Below, piece by piece: positions 53,132-60,612 of a DNA stretch of 64,000 nucleotides. Made by a program: the position numbers and the translations under genes. The first letter of the stretch is position 1; every line of letters begins with the position of its first letter. The stretch is from assembly GCF_000423885.1 (NCBI RefSeq), contig NZ_AUIV01000021.1, forward strand, positions 1-64,000. Reading direction: 5' to 3'. A model generated the notes under the pieces. That model ran no database searches and was not told where the DNA came from. It was given only the letters and a program-made list of their open reading frames with translations. This DNA is from Thermomonas fusca DSM 15424 (GTDB lineage: Bacteria > Pseudomonadota > Gammaproteobacteria > Xanthomonadales > Xanthomonadaceae).

Positions 53132-54100
53132 TCAGTGCTCCGCCTTCGCCAGCACCCACTCGGGCACAGGCTTGAGGTCGCGCACCAGCCCCAGCAGCGC
53201 CATTAGCCGCAAGCCGTACCAGGTCAGGTCGATCTCCCACCAGCGGAAACCCTGCCGCGCGCTGCTGGAATAGAAGTGGTGGTTGTTGTGCCAGCCCTCG
53301 CCGAAGGTCAGCAGCGCCAGCCACAGGTTGTTGCGGCTGTCGTCGCCGGTGGGGAAGCGGCGGCGGCCGAAGCGGTGCGACAGCGAATTGATGGTGACGG
53401 TGGCGTGGAACAGCACCACCGTGGACACGAAGAAGCCCCACACCAGCAACTGCGGCCCACTGGTGCCCAGCGTCGGCGCAAACCGCTCCAGCAGCGCGCC
53501 CAGCACGTACAGGCCCAGCGCCATCGCAGCAGGCACCGCCACGTCATAGCGGTCCAGCCAGCGCAGCTCGGGGAACCGGGCCAGGTCGGGCACCCGGCTG
53601 AGGTCGGTGGCGAACGCGCGCCGGGTCAGGAACCAGCCCATGTGGCTGCGCCAGAACCCGTGGCGTGGAGAGTGCACGTCTTCCGGCGCGTCTGCATGGC
53701 GGTGGTGGTGGCGATGATGTGCCGCCCACCACAGCGGTCCGCGCTGCACGCTGGCGGCGCCGATCAGGGCGAACACGAACTGCAGCGGGCGTGAAGTGCG
53801 AAAAGCGCGATGCGAGAAATAGCGGTGATAGAAGCCGGTGATGGCGAACATGCGCACCGCGTACAGCAGCACCGCCACCAGCACGGCGACCGGCGAGGTG
53901 CCCACCCACAGCACGCCCAGGCAACCCAGGTGCAGCAGCACGAACGGCACCACCCGAAGCCAGTCCACCCGGTCTGCCTCAGCGTCGTTGGCAGCGGCCG
54001 CGGCGGCGGCGCTGTCGAACCATTGCAGGAGACTGCGCCCGACGGCGCGCACAGGGGCGCTAGCGGGCGGAGGGGAAAGGGGGAGCGGCTCCTGGGGCAT
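53132..54100 (-). CDS. membrane fatty-acid desaturase (acyl-CoA Delta9 type)
   Basis: The 322-residue di-iron enzyme has all three His boxes: HRYFSH in GFYHRYFSHRAF, HHRHHH in WWAAHHRHHHRHADAP and HNNHH in GEGWHNNHHFYSS, plus four or more spans. It introduces cis double bonds, the substrates for the CFA synthase and other enzymes encoded downstream. It is the first gene of an eight-gene operon with a predicted ECF promoter 27 nt upstream. Confidence 0.93.
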   Translation of the reverse strand: MPQEPLPLSPPPASAPVRAVGRSLLQWFDSAAAAAAANDAEADRVDWLRVVPFVLLHLGCLGVLWVGTSPVAVLVAVLLYAVRMFAITGFYHRYFSHRAFRTSRPLQFVFALIGAASVQRGPLWWAAHHRHHHRHADAPEDVHSPRHGFWRSHMGWFLTRRAFATDLSRVPDLARFPELRWLDRYDVAVPAAMALGLYVLGALLERFAPTLGTSGPQLLVWGFFVSTVVLFHATVTINSLSHRFGRRRFPTGDDSRNNLWLALLTFGEGWHNNHHFYSSSARQGFRWWEIDLTWYGLRLMALLGLVRDLKPVPEWVLAKAEH

Positions 54101-54126
54101 CGCGGGGCTTCCGTGTCGGTCAGCAG

Positions 54127-54157
54127 GCAATACGCAGTGAGAAGGGGATTGGATGCA
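54127..54157 (-). promoter_or_regulatory. predicted ECF-sigma promoter of the lipid operon
   Basis: Minus strand: TGCATCC, 16 nt, CGTA (-10 region CGTATTGC), equivalent to TGCATCC-N18-TATTGC. The predicted start lies about 20 nt before the desaturase ATG. Confidence 0.8.
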
Positions 54158-54176
54158 GGACGACGCACCGCCCCGA

Positions 54177-54207
54177 TGCATCCGATCCCCCGCCACCTGC
54201 GTAAAGG
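54177..54207 (+). promoter_or_regulatory. predicted ECF-sigma autoregulatory promoter of the sigma/anti-sigma operon
   Basis: TGCATCC, 16 nt, CGTA (CGTAAAGG). It is divergent from the lipid-operon promoter, with 19 nt between the two -35 elements. Confidence 0.8.
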
Positions 54208-54296
54208 CCGCGTCCCTCCCCGCAGGCGGTGTTTGCCCTACCATGCGTCCCGACCCCAGCCCCGGAACCCTGTCGCCCTTCGAGGCGGCCAGAGCC

Positions 54297-54872
54297 ATGT
54301 CCATCGTCGAAACAAGCCCCGGGGAACCGGGCTACTGGTCCGGGCAGATGCAGGCGGTCGCGCGCCGCCGCGACCAAGCCTGCTTCATGCGGATCTACGA
54401 TCACTTTGCCCCGCGGGTGCGCCTGTACCTGCGTGGCCTGGGCGTTCGCGAAGCGGTGGCCGAAGAGCTGGCGCAGGAAGCCCTGCTGCGGCTGTGGCAG
54501 CGCGCCGACAGCTACGACGCGGGGCGCAGCACGCTGTCCACGTGGCTGTTCCGGATCGCCCGCAACCTGCACATCGACCGACTGCGCCGCGAGAACCAGT
54601 GGATCGCCGTGGATCTGGAACCGCTGGAGTTCGAAGCCGAAACCGACAACCCCGCGTTCTCCTCCGCGGAGAGCTTCGCCGCCCATGCCGACCTCAATGA
54701 GCGCATCGAGCGCCTGTCCGCCACCCAAGCCCGCCTGATCCGTATGTCCTATTTCGAAGCCAAGTCCCACCAGCAGATCGCCGACGAGTTGGGCATGCCG
54801 CTGGGCACGGTGAAATCCTCCATCCGACGTGCCTTCCTGCGCCTGCAGTCGGGCGTGCAGGAGGCCGTATGA
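54297..54872 (+). CDS. rpoE: ECF RNA polymerase sigma factor of the RpoE/ChrR (ECF11-like) type
   Basis: The 191-residue sigma factor has region 2 (FMRIYDHFAPRVRLYLRGLG, then EELAQEALLRLWQRADSYDA and LSTWLFRIARNLHIDRLRR) and region 4 (LIRMSYFEAKSHQQIADELG and GTVKSSIRRAFLRL). It is followed by its anti-sigma gene with an ATGA overlap. The ATG at 54297 places region 2 about 25 residues from the start, as in Rhodobacter RpoE; an alternative ATG at 54243 adds 18 residues. It probably directs transcription from the six TGCATCC-N16-CGTA promoters. Confidence 0.92.
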   Translation: MSIVETSPGEPGYWSGQMQAVARRRDQACFMRIYDHFAPRVRLYLRGLGVREAVAEELAQEALLRLWQRADSYDAGRSTLSTWLFRIARNLHIDRLRRENQWIAVDLEPLEFEAETDNPAFSSAESFAAHADLNERIERLSATQARLIRMSYFEAKSHQQIADELGMPLGTVKSSIRRAFLRLQSGVQEAV

Positions 54873-55546
54873 GCCCGCGCCACCATCTCGACCCTGCCAC
54901 CCTGGTCAGCCATGCGGCGGGCGCGCTGTCGCCGGAAATGGCGGCCGTGGCCGACACCCATCTGGAAGCTTGCGCCCAGTGCCGGCGCCAGCTGGCGGAT
55001 GCCGAACACGTGGGCGGCGTGCTGTTGTCGCAGCAGCAGCCGGTGCTGCCGGAACAGCCGCGCGCCGAGCGCCTGCGCGAAGACATGCTGGCGCGGTTGG
55101 AGCAGCCGTTGCCCGCTGCCCCCTTGCGCGCAGACGATGCGCCTGCCTCCAGCCGTCGCAATGCGGACGCACTGCCGCGCCCGCTGCAGCCCTACTTCGG
55201 CAACAGCTGGAAAGCGTTGCGCTGGCGCTGGATGGCGCCGGGCGTGCACATGATCCGCGCTCTGCGCAGCAGCGGCGACACCCTGATCCTGCTCAAGATC
55301 GCGCCCGGCAAGAGCATGCCGGTGCACAGCCACGGCGGCAGCGAGCTGACCCAGATCCTGAAGGGCGCCTACGACGATGAGCTGGGCCATTTCGGCCCCG
55401 GCGACATGGCCGACCTGGACAGTGATATCGAGCACCAGCCGGTGACCTCGCCAGGCGTGCCCTGCATCTGCGTGGCCGCGCTGGACGGCCCGCTGCAGTT
55501 CCGCGGCTGGCTGGCGCGCAAGCTGCAGCCATTGGTGGGCCTGTAA
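54869..55546 (+). CDS. chrR: ChrR-type zinc anti-sigma factor with C-terminal cupin
   Basis: The 225-residue protein has the zinc anti-sigma domain ligands His6, His31, Cys35 and Cys38 (THLEACAQC), at the same positions as in Rhodobacter sphaeroides ChrR. A cupin domain follows with ligands HSHGGSE (His153, His155, Glu159) and His189, all with ChrR spacing. ChrR releases RpoE on singlet-oxygen exposure, and the cupin is required for that release. All ligands are intact, so singlet-oxygen sensing is expected. Confidence 0.93.
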   Translation: MSPRHHLDPATLVSHAAGALSPEMAAVADTHLEACAQCRRQLADAEHVGGVLLSQQQPVLPEQPRAERLREDMLARLEQPLPAAPLRADDAPASSRRNADALPRPLQPYFGNSWKALRWRWMAPGVHMIRALRSSGDTLILLKIAPGKSMPVHSHGGSELTQILKGAYDDELGHFGPGDMADLDSDIEHQPVTSPGVPCICVAALDGPLQFRGWLARKLQPLVGL

Positions 55547-55577
55547 CGCAGCGCCGGTTCGCCGCCGGTAAAAGCAG

Positions 55578-55607
55578 AAGGCCCGCATCCTGCGATGCGG
55601 GCCTTTT
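55578..55607. terminator. bidirectional intrinsic terminator between chrR and folE
   Basis: A perfect 11-bp stem AAGGCCCGCAT/ATGCGGGCCTT with loop CCTGCG, T-rich on the chrR side (TTTTCGTT) and with AAAAGC on the other, serves both converging genes. Confidence 0.9.
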
Positions 55608-55625
55608 CGTTACCGGTGGGAGGGC

Positions 55626-56348
55626 TCAATCTCCCTGGCGGCGCAGCGACAGGAATTCCTTGCGCAGCGAAGCGTCTTCGAGGAAGCGGCCGCGCATCAC
55701 GCTGTTGATCATCTTCGAGCCGTCGTCCTTCACCCCACGCCAGTGCATGCAGTAGTGGTCGGCCTCCATCACCACCGCGATGCCGTCGGGCTTCAGCCGC
55801 TGCTCCAGCAGATTGGCGATCTGGCTCACCGCTTCCTCCTGGATCTGCGGGCGGCTCATCACCCAATCGATCAACCGCGCATATTTGGACAGGCCAATCA
55901 GATTGGAATCTGCATCCGGCAGCACGCCCACCCAGACCCGGCCCATGATCGGGCACAGATGGTGCGAGCAGGCACTGCGTACGCGCAGCGGGCCGACGAT
56001 CATCAGTTCGTTGAGGCGTTCCGCGTTGGGGAATTCGGTGATGGCCGGCGCCTGCTGGTAACGCCCGGCAAACAGTTCGCGCACGAACATCTTGGCCAGC
56101 CGGCGGCCGGTGTCGCGGGTGTTGTGGTCGTTGTCGACATCGATCACCAGCGCACGCAGCATCTCCTGCGCCTTGGCGGCCACTTCGGCCTCGATCGCCT
56201 CCAGGTCGCCGTCTTCCAGGAAGTCGGCGATGTTGTCGTTGGCGTGGAAGCGGGTGCCGGCATTGCGCAAGCGATCACGGACGCGCTGCGATGCAGGGAG
56301 CATCGCAAGACGCTGGATAGGTGCAGGATCCCGCAGGGGCTGCGACAT
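55626..56348 (-). CDS. folE: GTP cyclohydrolase I
   Basis: The enzyme makes dihydroneopterin triphosphate from GTP, the first step of folate and pterin synthesis. The 240-residue product has the zinc ligands in CSHHLCPIMGRVWVGVLPD and the later Cys in EADHYCMHWRGVKD, plus IGLSKYARL and RPQIQEEAVSQIA. It has its own predicted ECF promoter, so it may supply the pterin/folate antenna for the co-regulated photolyase (inference). A housekeeping folE elsewhere is possible. Confidence 0.95.
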   Translation of the reverse strand: MSQPLRDPAPIQRLAMLPASQRVRDRLRNAGTRFHANDNIADFLEDGDLEAIEAEVAAKAQEMLRALVIDVDNDHNTRDTGRRLAKMFVRELFAGRYQQAPAITEFPNAERLNELMIVGPLRVRSACSHHLCPIMGRVWVGVLPDADSNLIGLSKYARLIDWVMSRPQIQEEAVSQIANLLEQRLKPDGIAVVMEADHYCMHWRGVKDDGSKMINSVMRGRFLEDASLRKEFLSLRRQGD

Positions 56349-56412
56349 GGTGTGAGCCTCGAAAGGTAGGGGGAAGGACGGGCGGTGTCCGCGATGCGGT
56401 TGGGTGCGTCCG

Positions 56413-56443
56413 TGTTTACGTGCCATCCCTTGGGGTGGAGGCA
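56413..56443 (-). promoter_or_regulatory. predicted ECF-sigma promoter of folE
   Basis: Minus strand: TGCCTCC (one mismatch to TGCATCC), 16 nt, CGTA (CGTAAACA). The start site is about 58 nt before the folE ATG. Confidence 0.65.
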
Positions 56444-56533
56444 GCGCGCCCCGCTTGCGGCTTACGCCGCGCGCCCGGCGGACTGGCCGGGCGGGGCGGC
56501 CGGGCGGGGCGGCCGGGCGGGGTGGCGGTCAAT

Positions 56534-57295
56534 TCAGCCGGCGCGCGGGGTGCGCACGGCGCGCCGATGCAGCAGTCCGGCTGCAAGCGCCGTCACGGCG
56601 ACCACCACTGCCAGCGCCATCGCCACGCTGGCGGCGGTGTCCGCGCCGGGCAGGGCGGACGCCTGCTGTCTGGCGTGCACACCCAGCAGCCCCCAGATCG
56701 CGGCAAGCGCATACCAGGGATTGCCGCGCAGCTTGACCACCGCGCCCAGCAGCAACACCCCGGCCAGCGCGAACAGCACCAGCGTCCACGGCAACATGCG
56801 TTCGGTGGACAGCAACTGGAACGCCACCACCACCTGCGCCAGGTTGAGGAACACCGCCAGCGACACCCAGCCCGCGTGCAGGGAGAGCGGCAGCCATTGC
56901 CACCACGGGCCGCGTCGATGCCCCTGCGTATGCGATGCCAGCCACGCTGCACCCAGCAGGCAAACCAGGCTCCCCCAGATGATCGCCAGCGCCAGCCAGA
57001 ACCATTGCAGGCTGAACACCACCATCCACAACGAGGTCAGCGCGAACCCGGCCGCGGTGAGCAGGCGGATGCGCTGCAGGCGGGTACCGGCCTGACGCAC
57101 GCGCGCCTGGGCGATCCCGAACACCACGTCCAGCAGGAAGATCGGGCCCCAGATCGAGAACGCGTAACCGGCCGCGACGATCAGGGTGGGGTAGCGATCC
57201 GAGATTTCGCCGTTGGTGGGGCCGAACACTCCGGTGTTGGACAGCCAACCCACCAGCGGCATCGCCAGGGCCAGGGCGAGTACGAGGAACCTCAC
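56534..57295 (-). CDS. TspO/MBR-like tryptophan-rich multispanning protein
   Basis: The 253-residue protein has about eight spans and the family stretch TLIVAAGYAFSIWGPIFLL with NGEISDRYPT before it, as in tryptophan-rich TspO/MBR-like proteins. TspO proteins bind porphyrins and carotenoid-pathway ligands in photosynthetic bacteria. The GTG at 57295 is preferred: GGGGA lies 6 nt before it, and it overlaps the lipocalin stop as GTGA; an ATG two codons earlier is too close to that box. Confidence 0.75.
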   Translation of the reverse strand: MRFLVLALALAMPLVGWLSNTGVFGPTNGEISDRYPTLIVAAGYAFSIWGPIFLLDVVFGIAQARVRQAGTRLQRIRLLTAAGFALTSLWMVVFSLQWFWLALAIIWGSLVCLLGAAWLASHTQGHRRGPWWQWLPLSLHAGWVSLAVFLNLAQVVVAFQLLSTERMLPWTLVLFALAGVLLLGAVVKLRGNPWYALAAIWGLLGVHARQQASALPGADTAASVAMALAVVVAVTALAAGLLHRRAVRTPRAG

Positions 57296-57867
57296 TTGCA
57301 TTCCCCGTCGAAGCTGTCGGCGCCGGCTTCCGTCTCCGGCCAACGCTGCGGTACGCGCTGGATGCGGGCGACGTCGTACCCCAGCGTGCCAGCGCGCGCC
57401 AGCATCGCCTGGTAGTCACTTTCCGGCACGGTGGGCGTTCGCGCCATGTACCACAGGTAGTCGCGCGCATCGCGCACCACCAGCACCTGGCCATAGTCTT
57501 CCGCCAGCCAGCCGATCTTGTACTGCGCCTTGAACAGTCCGAAGAAGCGCACCTTCCACTCGGCGTTGCCGGTGCCAGGCACCACCAGGCCGGTGGAGCC
57601 GAACAGCTTCACCGGCGCGTCGAAACTGTCGGGCCGGTAGCGATACCAGGTGCAGATATTTCCCTTGCGGTCGAGCCGGTAGGTTTCCACCGGGTTATGA
57701 CTGCCGCGCTCGAAACGGGTGGGAATGATGCCGATCACGTACCAGCGGCCCATGAACCGCTGCAGATCCACGCTCTGCACGGTGGGGATGGGCGTGCGTG
57801 CCTCGGCGCAACCGGTCAGCAGGAGCGCAAGCAGGAGGGGCAGGGCGGAGGCGGCAAGGCTGCGCAT
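57292..57867 (-). CDS. blc: outer-membrane lipoprotein lipocalin (Blc family)
   Basis: The 191-residue lipoprotein has lipobox LLTGC (Cys at about 20) and the lipocalin motifs FMGRWYVIGIIPTRFER, KAQYKIGWLAEDYGQVLVVRD and YLWYMARTPTV. It likely binds damaged or lyso lipids at the outer membrane. It is paralogous to the lipocalin at 46860-47417. Transcription is predicted from the ECF promoter at 57896-57926, and the TspO-like gene follows in the same transcript. Confidence 0.92.
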   Translation of the reverse strand: MRSLAASALPLLLALLLTGCAEARTPIPTVQSVDLQRFMGRWYVIGIIPTRFERGSHNPVETYRLDRKGNICTWYRYRPDSFDAPVKLFGSTGLVVPGTGNAEWKVRFFGLFKAQYKIGWLAEDYGQVLVVRDARDYLWYMARTPTVPESDYQAMLARAGTLGYDVARIQRVPQRWPETEAGADSFDGECK

Positions 57868-57895
57868 GGCGGGAACGGCGGAAGCGGAGGTAGCG

Positions 57896-57926
57896 CCTGT
57901 ACGCAGCCGCGGCCCAACCGGATGCA
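57896..57926 (-). promoter_or_regulatory. predicted ECF-sigma promoter of the blc-tspO-like pair
   Basis: Minus strand: TGCATCC, 16 nt, CGTA (CGTACAGG), about 22 nt from predicted start to the lipocalin ATG. Confidence 0.8.
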
Positions 57927-58006
57927 GTGTTGGGGGTGTGGCTGGTCTGGCAGCTGCCGGACGTCGAGCCTCTCGTCCGAGTGTGCAGCACGGCGCGCAG
58001 TGCGGC

Positions 58007-58037
58007 TGCATCCGAATGCCTGCGCCGCGCGTACCCA
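58007..58037 (+). promoter_or_regulatory. predicted ECF-sigma promoter of the SDR-DUF2256-epimerase-EAL run
   Basis: TGCATCC, 16 nt, CGTA (CGTACCCA), about 25 nt from predicted start to the SDR ATG. It is divergent from the lipocalin promoter. Confidence 0.75.
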
Positions 58038-58068
58038 CCCACATCGCGACGACCCGGGATGGTGGGTG

Positions 58069-58794
58069 ATGCTGGAGAAGTACCTCGTTTACGGCGCTAC
58101 CGGCGGCGTGGGTAGCACCTTGTGCCGCCGCCTTGCCGCAGAGGGGCGCAAGCTGCACCTCGTCGCCCGAGACGCGGATCGGCTGCGTCCGCTTGGCGAA
58201 GAACTGGGCGCCAGCTGGAGCGCGGTGGACGTACTTCAAGCCGATGCGATCACTCAGGTCGCCGACGAAGCAGGGGCCACGCTCTCGGGCCTGGCGTACG
58301 CTATCGGCAGCATCAACCTGAAGCCGTTCGAGCGGGTCACGGCGGCGGACATGGAGCGCGATTTCCGCCTGAACGCCGTCGGTGCGGCGCTGGCGGTGCA
58401 GGCCGCATTGCCGGCGCTGCGGGCGGCGCCGACCCGCGCATCGGTGGTGCTGTTTTCCTCGGTCGCGGCGCAGCGTGGTTTCCCGATGCACGCTTCGATC
58501 AGCATGGCCAAGGCGGCGGTCGAAGGCCTGGTGCGCTCGTTGGCGGCGGTGCTGGCGCCGGCGGTGCGCATCAATGCGGTCGCGCTGTCGTTGACCGACA
58601 CGCCGCTGGCGCAAGGCATGACCAACAACCCGCGCCTGCGGGAATCGATTGCCGCGGCGCACCCGCTTGGGCGGCTCGGAACCGCCGACGATGCTGCCGC
58701 AATGGCGGCATTCTTGCTGTCCGCGCAAGCCGACTGGATCACCGGCCAGGTACTGGCGGTCGATGGCGGGCGCGGCGCTGTGGCAGGCAAGTAA
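58069..58794 (+). CDS. short-chain dehydrogenase/reductase without the catalytic Tyr
   Basis: The 241-residue SDR has the NAD(P) motif YGATGGVGSTLCRRLA near the N-terminus, the Ser in LFSSVAAQRGFP and the C-terminal GQVLAVDGGRG. The YxxxK dyad reads IxxxK (HASISMAKAAVEG), so the general-base Tyr is absent although Lys remains. SDR genes are frequent members of light- or RpoE/ChrR-regulated lipid clusters. It may act by a different mechanism or bind a nucleotide only. Confidence 0.88.
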   Translation: MLEKYLVYGATGGVGSTLCRRLAAEGRKLHLVARDADRLRPLGEELGASWSAVDVLQADAITQVADEAGATLSGLAYAIGSINLKPFERVTAADMERDFRLNAVGAALAVQAALPALRAAPTRASVVLFSSVAAQRGFPMHASISMAKAAVEGLVRSLAAVLAPAVRINAVALSLTDTPLAQGMTNNPRLRESIAAAHPLGRLGTADDAAAMAAFLLSAQADWITGQVLAVDGGRGAVAGK

Positions 58795-58803
58795 GGCCGC
58801 CCG

Positions 58804-58944
58804 ATGCCACGCATGCGCAGGAAGCAAGAACTGCCTCAGAAGGCATGCGCCACCTGCGGGCAGCCGTTCCAGTGGCTGCGTAAATGGGCGCGCGACTGGA
58901 ACGCCGTGCGCTACTGTTCCCGGCGTTGCCGCGGACGTGGTTGA
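58804..58944 (+). CDS. DUF2256-family small zinc-ribbon-like protein
   Basis: The 46-residue product reads KQELPQKACATCGQPFQWL, then KWARDWNAVRYCSRRCRGRG. Two CxxC-type pairs (C15/C18 and C38/C42) suggest a zinc site. DUF2256 genes are very often beside photolyase/cryptochrome genes, and here the gene lies in the same regulon as phrB. It starts 9 nt after the SDR stop. Confidence 0.88.
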   Translation: MPRMRRKQELPQKACATCGQPFQWLRKWARDWNAVRYCSRRCRGRG

Positions 58945-58954
58945 GGCGCCGGCG

Positions 58955-59647
58955 ATGGGCAAAAAGGTATTGCTGGTCGGCGCCACCGGCCTGGTGGGGC
59001 AGGGCGTATTGCATGTCTTCCTGCAGGCGCCCGATATCGACCGGGTAACGGCGCTGGTGCGGCGTCCGCTTGCAGTTGGCCACCCCAAGCTTCGGGTCCT
59101 GCAGGTGGCCGGGTTCTCGGCCCCAGCACTGGCGACGTTGGATCTTTCCGGTATCGATGCCTGCGTGTATTGCGCCGGGCCGCTGCCGCTGGGGATGTCC
59201 GAAGTCAGCTATCGCGAGGCCACCGTCGCCACCCTGTCGCGGGTGGTGGATGCCTACGCGGCGGCCAAACCCGGCGGCTTCATCGCCTACGTCTCCGGCA
59301 AGGGCGCCGACGCGCACAGCCGGCTGATGCCCGCGCGGGTCAAGGGCGAGGCCGAGCAGGTGCTGGCCCGTTGCGAGCTGCCACACACCAACGTGCGCCC
59401 AGGCGTGGTGCGGCCCGTGGCAGGTGCAATTTCGCCACACCTGCTGCGACGGCGGCTGTATGCGCTGGGCCAGCCGGTGCTGGCAGCAGGCGCGCGGCTG
59501 CTGCCTGGCGTGTTTACCACCACCCAGGCAATCGGCGAATGCATGCTGCAACTGGTGCGCGCATCGGGACCGCGGCCGGCGGTGGTGGAGAACATCCGGA
59601 TCGGCACAACGATGGCGATCCCGCGCGCGCCGGCTGCGCATGGGTAG
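58955..59647 (+). CDS. NAD(P)-binding epimerase/reductase-like protein
   Basis: The 230-residue protein begins KKVLLVGATGLVGQGVLHVF, an extended-SDR (atypical, NmrA/HTATIP2-like) nucleotide-binding motif, and contains FIAYVSGKGADAHSR and RPGVVRPVAGA. It lacks a clear YxxxK motif. It starts 10 nt after the DUF2256 stop. Substrate unknown; a lipid or quinone role is possible from context. Confidence 0.8.
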   Translation: MGKKVLLVGATGLVGQGVLHVFLQAPDIDRVTALVRRPLAVGHPKLRVLQVAGFSAPALATLDLSGIDACVYCAGPLPLGMSEVSYREATVATLSRVVDAYAAAKPGGFIAYVSGKGADAHSRLMPARVKGEAEQVLARCELPHTNVRPGVVRPVAGAISPHLLRRRLYALGQPVLAAGARLLPGVFTTTQAIGECMLQLVRASGPRPAVVENIRIGTTMAIPRAPAAHG

Positions 59648-59698
59648 GACGCAGGGCATCGGGTATTCTCGGGGCCACCGCACCCAGGAGCAGGCCGC

Positions 59699-60463
59699 AT
59701 GCAATCCAACGAGGCGCGCGAAGGCTGTGGACTTTGCCGCGACGCGGCGCCGCTGGATTTCGATTTCAGCTATGCCTTCCAGCCGATCGTCAACGTGACC
59801 ACGCGTGAAGTGTTCGCCCACGAAGCACTGGTGCGCGGGCCGGCAGGCGAGCCGGCGCCCACGGTGCTGTCGCGCATCACCGATGCCAACCGATACCAGT
59901 TCGACCAGGCCTGTCGCGGCAAGGCGATCGAGATCGCCTCGCGGCTGGGCATGCAGTCCCAACTGTCGATCAACTTCCTGCCCAACGCCATCTACCGCCC
60001 CGAACTGTGCATCCGCTCCACCCTGGTGGCGGCGCGCCAGCACGGCTTCCCGATCGACAGGATCATCTTCGAGACGGTGGAGGGCGAGGAGGTCAACGAC
60101 GGCAAGTGGCTGTCCGAAGTGCTGCGCGAATACCAGCGGATCGGCTTCCTGACCGCGATCGACGACTTCGGCGCCGGCTTCGCCGGCCTCAATCTGCTGG
60201 CCGACTTCCAGCCCGATATCGTCAAACTGGACATGGCGCTGGTGCGCGGGATCGACGCCAACAAGCCACGCCGCGCGATCGTCGCGGGTGTGGCCGCGAT
60301 CTGCCGCGAGCTGGGCATCCGGGTGATCGCCGAAGGCATCGAAACCGAAGACGAAATGCGCTGCCTGCGTGACCTGGGTGTCGCGCTGATGCAGGGATAC
60401 TGGTTCGGTCGCCCGCAGTTTGAAGCGTCCACGCCTGCCGAAGCGATCCCATGGCCGCCGTGA
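59699..60463 (+). CDS. EAL-domain c-di-GMP phosphodiesterase
   Basis: The 254-residue protein consists of an EAL domain after a short Cys-containing N-terminus (CGLCRDAAPLDFDFSYAFQP). The signature reads EALVRG, followed by SINFLP, FETVEGEEV, TAIDDFGAGFAGLN and KLDMALV, so the metal and catalytic residues appear intact. It resembles the EAL part of BLUF-EAL light sensors, but no BLUF domain is present. AGGAG lies 8 nt before the ATG. Its position makes it a probable last member of the SDR operon, linking the stress regulon to c-di-GMP. Confidence 0.88.
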   Translation: MQSNEAREGCGLCRDAAPLDFDFSYAFQPIVNVTTREVFAHEALVRGPAGEPAPTVLSRITDANRYQFDQACRGKAIEIASRLGMQSQLSINFLPNAIYRPELCIRSTLVAARQHGFPIDRIIFETVEGEEVNDGKWLSEVLREYQRIGFLTAIDDFGAGFAGLNLLADFQPDIVKLDMALVRGIDANKPRRAIVAGVAAICRELGIRVIAEGIETEDEMRCLRDLGVALMQGYWFGRPQFEASTPAEAIPWPP

Positions 60464-60606
60464 CGGCGGCCGACCGCGCGCCGGCATCCCGCGAGCTGGT
60501 ATCCGTCTTCCCTGGCGAAAACCGCTGCAGCCTTGTGCAGCGGGCGGATGCTGCGATGTATCGCGCCAAGAGCGGCGGCCGCAACCGTGTGATGGCGGCA
60601 GCCTAG
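60460..60606 (+). pseudogene. remnant of a GGDEF-domain C-terminus
   Basis: A 48-codon frame opens at a GTG overlapping the EAL stop and ends SVFPGENRCSLVQRADAAMY followed by RAKSGGRNRV. This matches the last helix region of diguanylate cyclases (xADxALYxAKxxGRNRV). The GGDEF active site itself is absent. It is most likely the 3' end of a lost GGDEF gene or domain. Confidence 0.75.
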
Positions 60607-60612
60607 GCTGGA

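Noticed and set aside
59620..59698. Possible further ECF promoter before the EAL gene
   Set aside because: TATTC is present but no TGCATCC-like heptamer lies 18 nt upstream; the gene is better explained as part of the preceding run.
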